Source: Pseudomonas marginalis (GTDB lineage Bacteria; Pseudomonadota; Gammaproteobacteria; Pseudomonadales; Pseudomonadaceae). From it: a stretch of DNA of 64,000 nucleotides. A program made the position numbers and the translations under genes. A model generated the notes under the pieces. The model was not told where the DNA came from. It made no database searches and worked only from the letters and a program-made list of their open reading frames with translations. The stretch covers positions 2,919,001 through 2,983,000 of the forward strand of contig NZ_JALJWV010000001.1 in NCBI RefSeq assembly GCF_024169655.1, given 5' to 3'. This document shows, piece by piece, positions 18,302 to 27,399 of the stretch (position 1 is its first letter; every line of letters starts with the position of its first letter).

Positions 18302-19368
18302 GCCTTATTAAAGTGCTGATCATTGATGACTCCGCGGTGGTACGTCAGGTGCTGACCGCGACCCTGGGACAAGACCCCGCGATTGAGGTGATCGGTGCAG
18401 CGGCGGACCCGGTGTTCGCCATGGACAAAATGAACAAGCAATGGCCGGATGTCATTGTGCTGGACGTCGAGATGCCACGGATGGATGGCATTACGTTCCT
18501 CAAGAAACTGATGGCTGAACACCCCACACCGGTGGTCATCTGCTCCACGTTGACCGAGAAGGGCGCGGCCACCACCATGCAGGCACTGGCGGCCGGTGCG
18601 GTCAGTATCGTGACCAAACCACAACTGAATTTGCGTCAGTTTCTGACCGACAGTTCCGATGAGCTGGCCGGTGCCGTCAAGGCCGCCGCCCGGGCCAACA
18701 TGAAACGTATGGTGCCGTCCGGGGCGCGAGCCCCGGCCAAGCTGAACGCCGACGTCATACTGCCTGCGAGCACCCAGGCAATGGCGCGCACCACCGAAAA
18801 CATCGTCGCCATCGGTACGTCCACGGGCGGGACTCAAGCCCTGGAGCTGGTGTTGACCGCGCTGCCCAGGGTGTGTCCAGGCATCGTGATTGTGCAGCAC
18901 ATGCCCGAACACTTCACTGCGGCGTTTGCCGAGCGCCTCAATCGGCTGTGCGAGATCGAGGTCAGAGAGGCCAAGCATGGCGACCGAGTCGTTCCGGGTT
19001 GTGCCCTGATCGCGCCCGGTGGCCGGCACATGTTACTCAAGCGCAGTGGTGCCCAGTACCAGGTTGAAATTGTCGACGGCCCTCCCGTCAGCCGACATCG
19101 CCCTTCGGTGGATGTGCTGTTTCGCTCCGTTGCCCGCAGTGCCGGGGGCAACGCGTTGGGCATCATCATGACGGGCATGGGGGACGATGGCGCCCGTGGC
19201 CTGAAGGAGATGCACGACAACGGTGCCCACACCCTCGGCCAGGATGAAGAGTCGTGTGTGGTGTACGGCATGCCCAAGGAAGCCTTCAAGCTGGGGGCGG
19301 TGGAGCGTGAATTGCCGCTTGAGCATATTGCTGCGGCGATTCTGCAATCCATGCATCAGCGGCGTTGA
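18298..19368 (+). CDS. cheB: Receptor methylesterase/deamidase CheB
   Basis: A 356-residue CheB. The N-terminal receiver carries [10 protein letters not shown] and Asp56 in [12 protein letters not shown] linker (about 125-165) leads to the methylesterase domain with catalytic triad Ser175 (GTSTGGTQ), His201 (VQHMPEHF) and Asp297 (MTGMGDDG). Phosphorylation by CheA activates it. It is the last gene of the operon that starts at 9405. No clear intrinsic terminator follows, only the separate palindromes around 19467 and 19581. Confidence 0.97.
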   Translation: MSLIKVLIIDDSAVVRQVLTATLGQDPAIEVIGAAADPVFAMDKMNKQWPDVIVLDVEMPRMDGITFLKKLMAEHPTPVVICSTLTEKGAATTMQALAAGAVSIVTKPQLNLRQFLTDSSDELAGAVKAAARANMKRMVPSGARAPAKLNADVILPASTQAMARTTENIVAIGTSTGGTQALELVLTALPRVCPGIVIVQHMPEHFTAAFAERLNRLCEIEVREAKHGDRVVPGCALIAPGGRHMLLKRSGAQYQVEIVDGPPVSRHRPSVDVLFRSVARSAGGNALGIIMTGMGDDGARGLKEMHDNGAHTLGQDEESCVVYGMPKEAFKLGAVERELPLEHIAAAILQSMHQRR

Positions 19369-19466
19369 CTGTTCCGGCTGTATTGAGCCAGGTCGGGCTT
19401 GAAGCGCCCAATGAAGGCGTGGAGGGTTCACGAGGCGGTTGTAGAAGACGTTAAGCCACCGGGGAT

Positions 19467-19481
19467 CCCGTTATAAACGGG
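19467..19481. repeat. 15-bp perfect palindrome upstream of MFS gene
   Basis: CCCGTT-ATA-AACGGG, perfect 6-bp arms with a 3-base centre, about 170 bp before the transporter start and 100 bp after cheB. No T-run follows on either side. It could be an operator for the transporter or a 3' stem of the che mRNA. Confidence 0.4.
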
Positions 19482-19580
19482 TTACATACAAGCCTGACAT
19501 TGTTCCGTAGGATGCACGCGCCAGGACGGCGCTACATGGCCGATAGCCAGTCTCTCGGGCTCTTAGCGCGGTACGTGCCC

Positions 19581-19604
19581 AGGAGGGGCCTTTTTGGCCC
19601 TCCT
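19581..19604 (+). other. GC-rich stem-loop in MFS leader
   Basis: AGGAGGGGCC (19581-19590), loop TTTTT, then GGCCCTCCT (19596-19604): nine pairs with one bulge. It lies 50-70 bp before the transporter ATG and presents an AGGAGG in the left arm that is sequestered in the stem. There is no T-run after it, so attenuation or mRNA-stability roles are more likely than simple termination. Confidence 0.45.
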
Positions 19605-19652
19605 GTGCGCGACCAAGCGTGCTTTGATTTATTCGACGGGACCTGCGTTTAT

Positions 19653-20930
19653 ATGTCGAAATTTGAAACTGGCGATTGTCCGGTGGCCTTCAGGCAATCG
19701 AAGAAAGTGATACTGGCGACAGTCGTTGGCAATGGCCTGGTGATCTACGACTTCACGGTATACAGCTTTTCTGCCGTGATCATCGGCAAGCTTTTTTTTC
19801 CATCGGACAGTTCCTTCGCTTCGTTGCTGATGGCGTTGCTGACGTTTGGCATCGGTTTCGCGATGCGCCCGCTGGGCGCAATCGTGATCGGCAACCTTGC
19901 AGACCGCAAAGGGCGAAAAGCCGGTTTGAATGTCACCAATTTATTGATGGCAGCCGGTACCGCCTTGATCGCTTTCATGCCGACTCATGCCTCTATCGGC
20001 GTCACCGCAACGGTGTTACTGGTCGTCTCGCGGTTGCTGCAGGGGTTCGCGACCGGGGGAGAGATCGGGGTGTCGTCGGTGGTGCTGATGGAGCTGGCGG
20101 CCCGCAATCAACGCTGCTATCTGGTCAGTTGGCGCTCTGCCAGCCAGGCTGCTGCGGTGTTGGTGGGGGCTGTCGTCGGCGCCGCAACGACCTCGTTGCT
20201 GACGCCCGAGCAGTTGCTGGCCTGGGGCTGGCGCATCCCTTTCGTGCTTGGGCTTTTGATTGCTCCGCTTGGGTGGTTCATTCGGCGCAATATGGTGGAG
20301 ACAGCACGGCGCGGTATCCAGCTACCGTCGCTGCGTGTCTTGCTGAAAAGCCACCGACCCCAGCTATTGCTGGGGATTTTGATGATGGCAACCCCCACCG
20401 CAAGCATCTACCTGATGGTGCTCTATATGCCGACCTATCTGGTCCGCACGTTAGGCATGTCGCCGAAGATGAGCTTGCTCTCGGCGTGCTTTTCCAGTGC
20501 GGTGCTGTTCATCGCCGCGCCATTGTTTGCCCGGCTCGCCGATCGGCTGCCGCGACGCAAACCCACCCAATACGTGACGATGATCGTCAGCATCCTGCTG
20601 GTTTATCCGGTGTTTCTCGCCTTGACCCATGGTGTTGGCGAGCTGGCTTCGTTGCTGATCATCGGCCTCTATTCGGCTGTAGCGATGGGCAACAACGGTG
20701 TCGCCACCGTGATGATCATGGAGGCTTTTCCGGCGCATCATCGCGCCACCGGGATGTCGATGGTCTACAGTTTCGGCGTGACGATCTTTGGGGCGTTCTG
20801 TCCGTTTTTTGTGACGTGGTTGATCGGCATTACCCAGAACCCAATGGCGCCTTCCTGGTATCTGCTGGGTGCGCTATTGGTCAGCCTGTTCGCGTTAGTG
20901 AAGTTTCCATCCCGCCCGCCGGCTCACTGA
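19653..20930 (+). CDS. MFS transporter, metabolite:proton symporter type
   Basis: A 425-residue integral membrane protein with about 12 hydrophobic segments. Motif A between TM2 and TM3 is GNLADRKGRKAGL; RLLQGFATGGEIGVSSVVLMELA is typical of the metabolite:H+ symporter family (ProP, KgtP, citrate and shikimate carriers). TM1 starts VILATVVGNGLVIYDF. The ATG at 19653 is chosen because the family N-terminus begins there; the frame is open further upstream but those codons are not conserved-looking. It is convergent with, and overlaps by 7 bp, the AraC regulator gene, which may control it. Substrate unknown, probably a carboxylate or compatible solute. Confidence 0.9.
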   Translation: MSKFETGDCPVAFRQSKKVILATVVGNGLVIYDFTVYSFSAVIIGKLFFPSDSSFASLLMALLTFGIGFAMRPLGAIVIGNLADRKGRKAGLNVTNLLMAAGTALIAFMPTHASIGVTATVLLVVSRLLQGFATGGEIGVSSVVLMELAARNQRCYLVSWRSASQAAAVLVGAVVGAATTSLLTPEQLLAWGWRIPFVLGLLIAPLGWFIRRNMVETARRGIQLPSLRVLLKSHRPQLLLGILMMATPTASIYLMVLYMPTYLVRTLGMSPKMSLLSACFSSAVLFIAAPLFARLADRLPRRKPTQYVTMIVSILLVYPVFLALTHGVGELASLLIIGLYSAVAMGNNGVATVMIMEAFPAHHRATGMSMVYSFGVTIFGAFCPFFVTWLIGITQNPMAPSWYLLGALLVSLFALVKFPSRPPAH

Positions 20931-21979
20931 TCAATCCAGCCGGCGACGTTACGGTTACCCGGCATCGCTTTGCCCATGCGCTGTGCCGCCATCAGGCGAT
21001 GGTCCTGCGGCGCCAGGTCATAGCGGCGACGAAACGCGCGGGTAAACGCCGATGCGCTGTTAAACCCCAGGCTGTAGGCGATCTCGATCACCTGGCGGTC
21101 CGGATAGCGCACCAGTTCGTCTGCCGCTTCGCGCAGGCGGCAGTTGAGGATATAGCGGCCCAATCCACCCTCATGCTGGAACAGACGGTAGAGCGTGGCG
21201 CGGGGTAGCTGCATGGCCATCAGCACGTACTCTGGCGTCAACCAGGGTTGATACAGGTTGTTTTGCACATAACGCCTGGCTTTATCGAACATCGCGCTGC
21301 GCGCTGCCGCCCGCGCGTGCCCACCCAGCTTGGCCTGTTTCGAAAATGCCGCGAGCATGAGTTGAACGGCAGTATCGAATGTCGACGCGGCCTCGGCGCT
21401 GGTCATGGCGGGCAGTTTTCTTGAAAACGCCTCGACATGGTCGATCATCAACTGGGTCATAGGCGTCGTATTCTCGAAGACCCGTCCGTGGATCGACTCG
21501 GCATGCGGCAGCGCCGCCTCCACGACCGAGCGCGAGACAAAGAAGGTCAATACGCGGCAACGCCCCCGGTTCATTCTGATCGGCTGGTTCATGTCCATGG
21601 CAACGATGCTTGCGATGGCGGATGTGCCTTGTTCCTGTGGTCCGCCTCGAATGGACTCCATTGCGCCTTGGGTGAAGACCTGAAACACATAGTCCCGGAC
21701 CTTGTCGGTCGAGATGCGTGCAATCGAACGGTCCAGCAACAAGGCGTCGCTCGAGCAGTCGGTAAAGACCCGATCACCCAATTTGTAGCGGTCAATGCTC
21801 GCGTTGAAGTGCGTGGTCGTTGCGTGGGAGGTAGGCAGCACGTCAATGACGTGCCCAACCCGATCACGCCAGGCCAGCAATTGGTTGGCAACCGGCTCGG
21901 CGCTGACCTCAAAGTGATCGTGGGCGTGCCTGGAGGCGAAGTGTTTAGGGGCGTATATGACTGAAGCTGATTTGTTCAT
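20924..21979 (-). CDS. AraC-family transcriptional regulator
   Basis: A 351-residue regulator. The N-terminal part (about 20-200) looks like the AraC-binding-like fold seen in regulators such as FeaR and AlkS-neighbour proteins. The C-terminus is a two-HTH AraC domain, with ARRYVQNNLYQPWLTPEYVL, LPRATLYRLF and the second-HTH motif IEIAYSLGFNSASAFTRAFRR. The ATG at 21979 is the likely start; extension to 22042 is possible but adds residues without family character. It ends inside the 3' end of the MFS gene. Targets may be the MFS gene or unseen genes; there is no direct evidence that it controls the T6SS, although it faces it across a 638-bp gap. Confidence 0.9.
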   Translation of the reverse strand: MNKSASVIYAPKHFASRHAHDHFEVSAEPVANQLLAWRDRVGHVIDVLPTSHATTTHFNASIDRYKLGDRVFTDCSSDALLLDRSIARISTDKVRDYVFQVFTQGAMESIRGGPQEQGTSAIASIVAMDMNQPIRMNRGRCRVLTFFVSRSVVEAALPHAESIHGRVFENTTPMTQLMIDHVEAFSRKLPAMTSAEAASTFDTAVQLMLAAFSKQAKLGGHARAAARSAMFDKARRYVQNNLYQPWLTPEYVLMAMQLPRATLYRLFQHEGGLGRYILNCRLREAADELVRYPDRQVIEIAYSLGFNSASAFTRAFRRRYDLAPQDHRLMAAQRMGKAMPGNRNVAGWIDQ

Positions 21980-22156
21980 GAATTCACTACAGCCCGGAAA
22001 GCCTAGGTTATCGACCCGTGAACAGGCGTTGGATCTACCCACTAGATGTCCACGCTCCCTACCGGCAGCCCGTCAGAATGGGGTGTCGTTCTCCTTATAG
22101 CCGGTTTTTTCCTGAAAGTAATGACAATCCCTCTTTGTATCCAACTTGTTGCGTAC

Positions 22157-22194
22157 TTTCAGGCGCCGACAAGACCGGGGCAGGGCGCCTGAAA
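22157..22194. repeat. 11-bp-arm perfect inverted repeat (AraC/T6SS gap)
   Basis: TTTCAGGCGCC (22157-22167) and GGCGCCTGAAA (22184-22194) are perfectly complementary with a 16-base loop. The arms are GC-rich and end in A/T, like an intrinsic terminator read either way, but neither strand has a long T-run after it. It lies about 180 bp upstream of the AraC start and 420 bp upstream of tssA. Confidence 0.6.
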
Positions 22195-22306
22195 ATAGTT
22201 GAAAAGTTGCAACGCAGGGTCAAGCCATCTGCAACGCGCTTGATAGATTGACGCGAATTCGAATTTGACAGCGTTTATGTGCTTCGCACGCTGTGAAAGC
22301 GTGTGC

Positions 22307-22321
22307 TTGTTTCTCAAACAA
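22307..22321. repeat. 15-bp palindrome upstream of tssA
   Basis: TTGTTT-CTC-AAACAA: 6-bp perfect arms, AT-rich, about 300 bp upstream of the T6SS operon. The size and symmetry suit a regulator binding site; the protein is unknown. Confidence 0.35.
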
Positions 22322-22617
22322 AGTCCGCTCGGTATTGGCCTTGTTATTTTCGGCGCGATGATCTGAAAGGGCGCTTTCAACCGGTGAGTACTTCAGGTGT
22401 TCACCCGATGGCCCCGACGTCTTGGCTGACACATGCTTGTCCGGCGGCTCAACGGTCGAGGCTTCGGCCTAGAGGATTACCGCACTGGCGGGCGGAATGT
22501 CGGGTCTTGGATCAATCAATGAAGATCGTGACCGGTGCAGAAATCAACCGCGCATCGGCAGCCAGTTTTGACGCTGCAACGATGTATCAAACAACCTATT
22601 GAAGTAAGGAGTAACGG

Positions 22618-24174
22618 ATGAGTTGCGCCGACTGGGAAGTAGGTTCGTTTGCGATCAATTTGACGCATCCCGCTGGCGCCAATCCTCGGGAAGGCGCGGC
22701 TTTTTCGCTCGCGCAAATCGAAGTGGATAAATTGAACAATATCCACGCCGAGTCCGGAGTGGATTGGCAGAAAGTAGCCGATGCCTGTGTAAAAGTGCTT
22801 CGAGAAGAGGGCAAGGATTTTAATGCCGCGGTCTGGTTGTTATGTGCCTGGACCACCCTGCAAGGCGTTGCCGGCCTGGCGACCGGCGTACATATAGTGC
22901 GCGAAATGCTTGAGCTGTATTGGGAGACCCTGACCCCGCCGCCGGCTCGATTGCGTGCCCGGCGCAACCAGGCCGAGTGGATGCTCGAGTGGCTTGCGGT
23001 GAAACTTGAAGGCAGCTTCGAAGCGGTGCCCGGAGAGCAATTGGCGCAGTTGCTCGAAGACTGGGACGCTATCGATAGCCATTGGCGCGACCGTGACGCC
23101 GACGGCCCGAGCTTTTTTGCGTTGCGTCGCCGTCTATCGCAGTTGCCCGTGCAAGCGAGTGCCGAGCCGATACCCGTTGCGTCAGCGGCGGTTCTGCCGG
23201 CAGTCGATGCGCAACCGGCGATCACGCCGCCGGTTGCGCACGCCCCCTCGGCCCCTGTGCCGCCTCTGGTCCTCGCGCCGGTTCAGCCATTGGGCCGTCT
23301 GGAGAGCGATGAGGCCATCGAGAGCGCGGTCAATAGCGTGTTTGCCTCGCTGGCGCCGCTGCTGGGGTTCTGTCTGGAGTCTCGAGCGACCTTGCCGTTG
23401 CTGTTTCGCCTCAATCGCCAATTGGCCTGGACGACCCTGGAGCAGGCACCTCCTGCGCAAGGCTACGCCACGCGCCTGCCGCCGCCTTCGGACGCGGAAC
23501 TCGAAGGTTTCAGTCGCTTGCAAAGCGCTGGCGAGCCGCTGGACATCGTGCGCTTTTGCGAAGGTCGCTTGACGAGTTATCCGTTTTGGCTGGACCTCAA
23601 TCGGGCCAGTCATGCCGCGCTCTTACGACTGGGTTCGGCGGCGATGGCCGGTGCCGCCAGCCTGGCCCTGGAAACCCGTCATTTTCTGGCGCGCCTGCCA
23701 TCGCTGGTCGAGCTGACATTCGCCGACGGTCAACCGTTCGCCGATGGCGCGACCCGCAGTTGGCTCGAAGGTTTGGCTCCGACGGCGAGCAGCGGCGTCA
23801 CGGATGGGCTGCAGACGCTGATCGACGAGGTCGGACGTGATGCCGCTGAAGGCCGTTTGAACGAAGCGTTGGCGCGTTTGCAGGCCGCCGTGCGTGAGGC
23901 TGGCAGCGGCCGCGAGCGGTTTCGCCTGCGCGCCGCCCAATGCCATTTGCTACAGCGTTTCGACCCGCGCGCGCAGTTGCGTGTGGCCGTGGATGTATTG
24001 CTCCAGGAAGCGACGGAGCAGGGCTTGGATCGTTGGGAGCCGGATCTGGTCCGGCCGTTATTGGAGTTGGCCCTGACGCACGAAGACGGCGGTTCGAGAG
24101 CCTTGTGGGGGCAACAGTTGGCAGCAATGGATTTGCCGGCTTTCTGGCGTTTGGCCAGCCAGCCGGCAAGTTGA
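22618..24174 (+). CDS. tssA: Type VI secretion protein TssA (VasJ-type)
   Basis: A 518-residue TssA. The N-terminal ImpA_N-type domain (about 1-130; GANPREGAAF, WLLCAWTTLQGVAGLATGV) is followed by a Pro/Ala-rich linker (about 180-225) and a C-terminal VasJ-like region (from about 255) rich in LxRLP and helical repeats. TssA caps the distal end of the growing sheath or coordinates its assembly with the baseplate; this C-terminal type corresponds to the shorter, non-dodecamer-tail class. AAGGAG lies 7 bases before the ATG. First gene of the T6SS locus; the 98-bp gap to tssB has no terminator. Confidence 0.93.
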   Translation: MSCADWEVGSFAINLTHPAGANPREGAAFSLAQIEVDKLNNIHAESGVDWQKVADACVKVLREEGKDFNAAVWLLCAWTTLQGVAGLATGVHIVREMLELYWETLTPPPARLRARRNQAEWMLEWLAVKLEGSFEAVPGEQLAQLLEDWDAIDSHWRDRDADGPSFFALRRRLSQLPVQASAEPIPVASAAVLPAVDAQPAITPPVAHAPSAPVPPLVLAPVQPLGRLESDEAIESAVNSVFASLAPLLGFCLESRATLPLLFRLNRQLAWTTLEQAPPAQGYATRLPPPSDAELEGFSRLQSAGEPLDIVRFCEGRLTSYPFWLDLNRASHAALLRLGSAAMAGAASLALETRHFLARLPSLVELTFADGQPFADGATRSWLEGLAPTASSGVTDGLQTLIDEVGRDAAEGRLNEALARLQAAVREAGSGRERFRLRAAQCHLLQRFDPRAQLRVAVDVLLQEATEQGLDRWEPDLVRPLLELALTHEDGGSRALWGQQLAAMDLPAFWRLASQPAS

Positions 24175-24272
24175 ATGAGCAACAGGCAATACCTGGCAGG
24201 CGTGTGCATATCCATGCCATGAGTTTTCTAACGGCTGCGTTGAGCGAGTCCGGTAAACAGGAGTGAGATTTA

Positions 24273-24770
24273 ATGGCTAGTGAAGGTTCGGTCGCGCCTA
24301 AAGAGCGCGTCAATATTGTTTACAGCTCTGACACCGGCGGCGCGCAGGAACAGGTCGAGCTGCCGCTCAAGCAGTTGGTGATCGGCGATTTCACCTTGCG
24401 TGAAGACGATACGCCGGTTGAAGACCTCAAACCGATCCGCGTCGACAAAGACAACTTCACCGATGTGCTCAAGGGCCAGAACCTGAGCCTGCAGTTGGCG
24501 GTGCCCAATCGTCTGGCGGAAAACGCGCCAGAGGATGAGCAACTCCCGGTATCGCTGACCTTCCAGTCCATTCGCGATTTTGAGCCGGATGCCATCGTGG
24601 CCCAGGTTCCCGAGTTGCAGCAACTGATCGCCCTGCGTGATTCGCTCAAGGCCTTGAAAGGGCCGATGGGCAATTTGCCGGAATTTCGCAAGCAGCTTCA
24701 GGCCCTGATGAACGATGACGGTGCCCGCGAGCGTTTGCTCTCGGAACTCGGCGTAAAGGACAAGGAATAA
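24273..24770 (+). CDS. tssB: Type VI sheath small subunit TssB
   Basis: A 165-residue TssB/VipA. It interlocks with TssC to form the contractile sheath. Typical blocks are ASEGSVAPKERVNIVYSSDT, EQVELPLKQLVIGDF, LRLxxPNRL-like AVPNRLAE, and VAQVPELQQLIALRDSLKALKGPMGN. AGGAG precedes the ATG. Three base pairs separate its stop from tssC, so the sheath genes are tightly coupled. Confidence 0.98.
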   Translation: MASEGSVAPKERVNIVYSSDTGGAQEQVELPLKQLVIGDFTLREDDTPVEDLKPIRVDKDNFTDVLKGQNLSLQLAVPNRLAENAPEDEQLPVSLTFQSIRDFEPDAIVAQVPELQQLIALRDSLKALKGPMGNLPEFRKQLQALMNDDGARERLLSELGVKDKE

Positions 24771-24773
24771 CCC

Positions 24774-26258
24774 ATGAGCGAAGAAAAGAGTCAGGCAGCG
24801 AATACGACCGGCCAGGCGGTCGAGTCGGTTTCCCTGTTGGATCAGTTGGTGGAAGCGACTCGCGTCAAGCCGGGCGACGAGGCGTATGCCGTCACCCGTC
24901 AGGGCCTCGAAGCCTTTGTCGCCGAGCTGCTCGAGCCGGCCCGGCAGTCCGAGAAGGTCAGCGCCGGATTGATCGACGACATGATCGCCACGCTGGATGC
25001 CAAGCTGTGTCGGCAGGTCGACGCGATCATTCACCACCAGCAATTTCAGAAGTTGGAATCGTCCTGGCGCTCGCTGAAATTTTTGGTCGACCGCACGGAT
25101 TTTCGTGAGAACAACAAGCTGGAAATCCTCAGCGTTTCCAAAGAGAAGCTGCTCGAAGATTTCGAGGATGCGCCGGAGATCACCCGTTCGGGTCTGTACA
25201 AGGCGGTGTACACCGCAGAGTTCGGCCAGTTCGGTGGCCAGCCGTTCGGCTCGATCATTGGTAACTACGAGTTCAATCCTGGCCCGCAGGACATGAAGTT
25301 GCTGCAATCGGTCGCCGCCATTTCGGCGATGTCCCACACGCCCTTCATCGCCTCGGCCGGACCGCAGTTCTTCGGCATCGACAGCTTTGCCGACCTGCCC
25401 AACCTCAAGGATCTGCAAGCCGTCTTCGAGGGGCCGCAGTTCACCAAATGGAACGCCTTTCGCGAAAGCGACGACGCGCGTTTCGTTGGCCTGACGTTGC
25501 CGCACTTCCTGCTGCGCACGCCGTATGGCGAAGACACGATTCCCGCCAAGACGTTCCGCTACAACGAAAACGTCGGGGGGGGTAACCAGGACTTCCTATG
25601 GGGCAACGCCGCGTTTGCCTTCGCCAGTCGCCTGTCCGACAGCTTTGCCCAGTACCGCTGGTGCGCCAACGTCATTGGCCCACAGGGTGGCGGCACCGTC
25701 GGTGATTTGCCGATCTACAACTACGAGGCCATGGGTGAAACCCAGACCAAGATCCCGACCGAAGTGCTGATTTCCGAGCGCCGCGAGTTCGAACTGGCCG
25801 AGCAGGGGTTTATCGCACTGACCATGCGCAAGAACACCGACAACGCGGCGTTCTTCTCCGCCAACTCGTGCCAGAAGCCCAAGTTCTTCGGCAATGACAA
25901 AGAAGGCAAGGAAGCCGAGCTGAACTTCAAGCTGGGTACCCAACTGCCGTACATCTTTGTGGTCAGTCGCCTGGCCCATTACATCAAGGTCATCCAGCGC
26001 GAAAACATCGGCACCTGGAAAGAGCGCGGCGACCTGGAGTCGGAACTCAACACCTGGATTCGCCAGTACGTGGCCGACATGGATAACCCCGCGGCCGGTG
26101 TACGCAGCCGTCGTCCCCTGCGTCAGGCGGACATTACCGTCAGCGACGTCGAGGGTGATCCAGGCTGGTACCGCGTCGGTTTGAAAGTTCGCCCGCACTT
26201 CAAGTACATGGGCGCGTCTTTCACGCTGTCGCTGGTGGGCAAGCTCGACAAGAGCTGA
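24774..26258 (+). CDS. tssC: Type VI sheath large subunit TssC
   Basis: A 494-residue TssC/VipB of normal length. Blocks typical of the family are SWRSLKFLVDRTDF, GQPFGSIIGNYEFNPGPQDM, FIASAGPQFFG, LPHFLLRTPYG, FLWGNAAFAFA and the C-terminal RPHFKYMGASFTLSLVGKLD. With TssB it forms the sheath disassembled by ClpV (TssH). The downstream gap of 159 bp before hcp contains a stem-loop. Confidence 0.98.
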   Translation: MSEEKSQAANTTGQAVESVSLLDQLVEATRVKPGDEAYAVTRQGLEAFVAELLEPARQSEKVSAGLIDDMIATLDAKLCRQVDAIIHHQQFQKLESSWRSLKFLVDRTDFRENNKLEILSVSKEKLLEDFEDAPEITRSGLYKAVYTAEFGQFGGQPFGSIIGNYEFNPGPQDMKLLQSVAAISAMSHTPFIASAGPQFFGIDSFADLPNLKDLQAVFEGPQFTKWNAFRESDDARFVGLTLPHFLLRTPYGEDTIPAKTFRYNENVGGGNQDFLWGNAAFAFASRLSDSFAQYRWCANVIGPQGGGTVGDLPIYNYEAMGETQTKIPTEVLISERREFELAEQGFIALTMRKNTDNAAFFSANSCQKPKFFGNDKEGKEAELNFKLGTQLPYIFVVSRLAHYIKVIQRENIGTWKERGDLESELNTWIRQYVADMDNPAAGVRSRRPLRQADITVSDVEGDPGWYRVGLKVRPHFKYMGASFTLSLVGKLDKS

Positions 26259-26268
26259 TCGGTAGCGC

Positions 26269-26296
26269 GAATGGGCCACGCAGCCGTTGCCCATTC
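26269..26296 (+). other. Stem-loop between tssC and hcp
   Basis: GAATGGGC (26269-26276) and GCCCATTC (26289-26296) are perfect 8-bp arms with a 12-base loop. No T-run follows. The position between sheath genes and the highly expressed hcp suggests RNA processing or 3'-end protection that lets hcp mRNA accumulate separately. Confidence 0.55.
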
Positions 26297-26417
26297 AGGT
26301 GTTCACCCGAGGGTCATTGCCTCGGCGTTTCCATAAGATGGATTCAACGCAGCGAGACAGGGCCAGAGGCGCTGATCGATGCCTGAAAACTAACTGATTA
26401 ACCCCGGAGTACACGTT

Positions 26418-26906
26418 ATGCCAATGCCATGCTACTTGAGTATCGAAGGCCAGAACCAAGGCAAGATCGAAGGTTCCAGCACTGTTACCGGTCATGAAGG
26501 AAAGATCCTTGTTCAGGCCGTCGAACACCTGATCGATATTCCGAAGAACCCGCAGACCGGCCTGCCGGCTGGTAAGCGGGTTCACCAGGGCATGACCCTG
26601 ACCAAGGAAATTGACAAGTCCTCTCCAAAGTTGCTGCAAGCCCTGACCTCCGGCGAGCAACTCAAATCCGTAGTCCTGGAGTTCTATCGGATCTCGCCTA
26701 AAGGCACCGAAGAAAAGTACTACACCATCACCCTGAGCAATGCCGTGCTCGTTTCGGCCCGCACCTGGGTGCCGAACGTATTGAGCCCTGAGTTCAAGCA
26801 AATGGGCCATATGGAAGACATCGGCATCACCTACGAAAAAATCGTCTGGACCTGGGTGCCGGACGGTATCGAAGCCGAAGACTCGTGGTTGGCGCCAAAA
26901 GCCTAA
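26418..26906 (+). CDS. hcp: Hcp tube protein (TssD)
   Basis: A 162-residue Hcp, the hexamer that stacks into the inner tube and also carries small effectors. Characteristic parts are MPCYLSIEGQNQGKIEGSS, HLIDIPKNPQTGLPAGKRVH, TLTKEIDKSSP and KYYTITLSNAVL. It has no C-terminal extension, so it is not an evolved Hcp. It is flanked on both sides by stem-loops (26269 and 26927), consistent with independent adjustment of its level. Confidence 0.97.
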   Translation: MPMPCYLSIEGQNQGKIEGSSTVTGHEGKILVQAVEHLIDIPKNPQTGLPAGKRVHQGMTLTKEIDKSSPKLLQALTSGEQLKSVVLEFYRISPKGTEEKYYTITLSNAVLVSARTWVPNVLSPEFKQMGHMEDIGITYEKIVWTWVPDGIEAEDSWLAPKA

Positions 26907-26926
26907 GCCGGGCTCGACTGTTCAAT

Positions 26927-26955
26927 GCCGCCCTGGTCCAGGGCGGCGTTCTTGC
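26927..26955 (+). terminator. Intrinsic terminator/attenuator after hcp
   Basis: GCCGCCCTG (26927-26935), loop GTC, CAGGGCGGC (26939-26947), a perfect 9-bp GC-rich stem followed by GTTCTTGCT. The T-run is imperfect, so partial read-through into tssE is expected; this fits high hcp and lower downstream gene dosage. Confidence 0.7.
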
Positions 26956-26976
26956 TATCGCAGAAGGTACACCGCG

Positions 26977-27396
26977 TTGAGAGAAAAACGATTGCTGGAG
27001 CGCATCACAGGCCTGCAGGCCGAGACCGGCCGCACGCACCTGACCCAGGCTGAAGTGTTGACGCAGTCGATCGTCCAGCATCTGCAACGCATTTTGAATA
27101 CCCGGCGCGGCAGCGTGCCTATCGACGCCGAGTTTGGCGTACCCGACTTCACCAATCTGGCCGGTTCGTTTGCGACCGGCGAGACCACGCAAATAATCGA
27201 GAACATGACTCGCATGATCGCCCGCTACGAGCCTCGCTTGAAATCGCCGCGCATCCTGGTCGCCGAAGGTGCTCAGGAAGTGTTGTCGCTGAGTTTCAGT
27301 CTTGAAGGCGTGGTGTCGATCGATGACCGGGACATTCCCATTCACCTGGCAACGCGTGTGTCTTCGGACGGTCGCGTGTCCCTGGCGATGCACTAA
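26977..27396 (+). CDS. tssE: Type VI baseplate protein TssE
   Basis: A 139-residue gp25-like baseplate wedge protein. LLERITGLQ lies at the start, followed by LTQAEVLTQSIVQHLQRILNTRRGSVPIDAEFGVPDF, the family signature. The start is TTG at 26977 with AAGG upstream; no ATG is available early in the frame. It works with TssF, TssG and TssK in the baseplate. It is 3 bp upstream of tssF. Confidence 0.95.
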   Translation: MREKRLLERITGLQAETGRTHLTQAEVLTQSIVQHLQRILNTRRGSVPIDAEFGVPDFTNLAGSFATGETTQIIENMTRMIARYEPRLKSPRILVAEGAQEVLSLSFSLEGVVSIDDRDIPIHLATRVSSDGRVSLAMH

Positions 27397-27399
27397 GTC

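Larger units (their letters stand above)
21980..22617. other. Non-coding interval between AraC gene and T6SS operon
   Basis: No gene is supported. It must hold the divergent promoters of the AraC regulator and of the T6SS operon. Visible structures are the long inverted repeat at 22157-22194 and the palindrome TTGTTT-CTC-AAACAA at 22307-22321. A GCACGC/GCGTGtGC inverted repeat lies just before the latter (about 22286-22306). TTGACA at 22265-22270 has no matching -10 box at 16-18 bp. No convincing sigma-54 promoter was found. Confidence 0.6.

Noticed and set aside
22422..22440. TGGC...TGC similarity to a sigma-54 promoter upstream of tssA
   Set aside because: The GG and GC elements are only 9 bp apart in place of 10; RpoN does not tolerate such spacing well.
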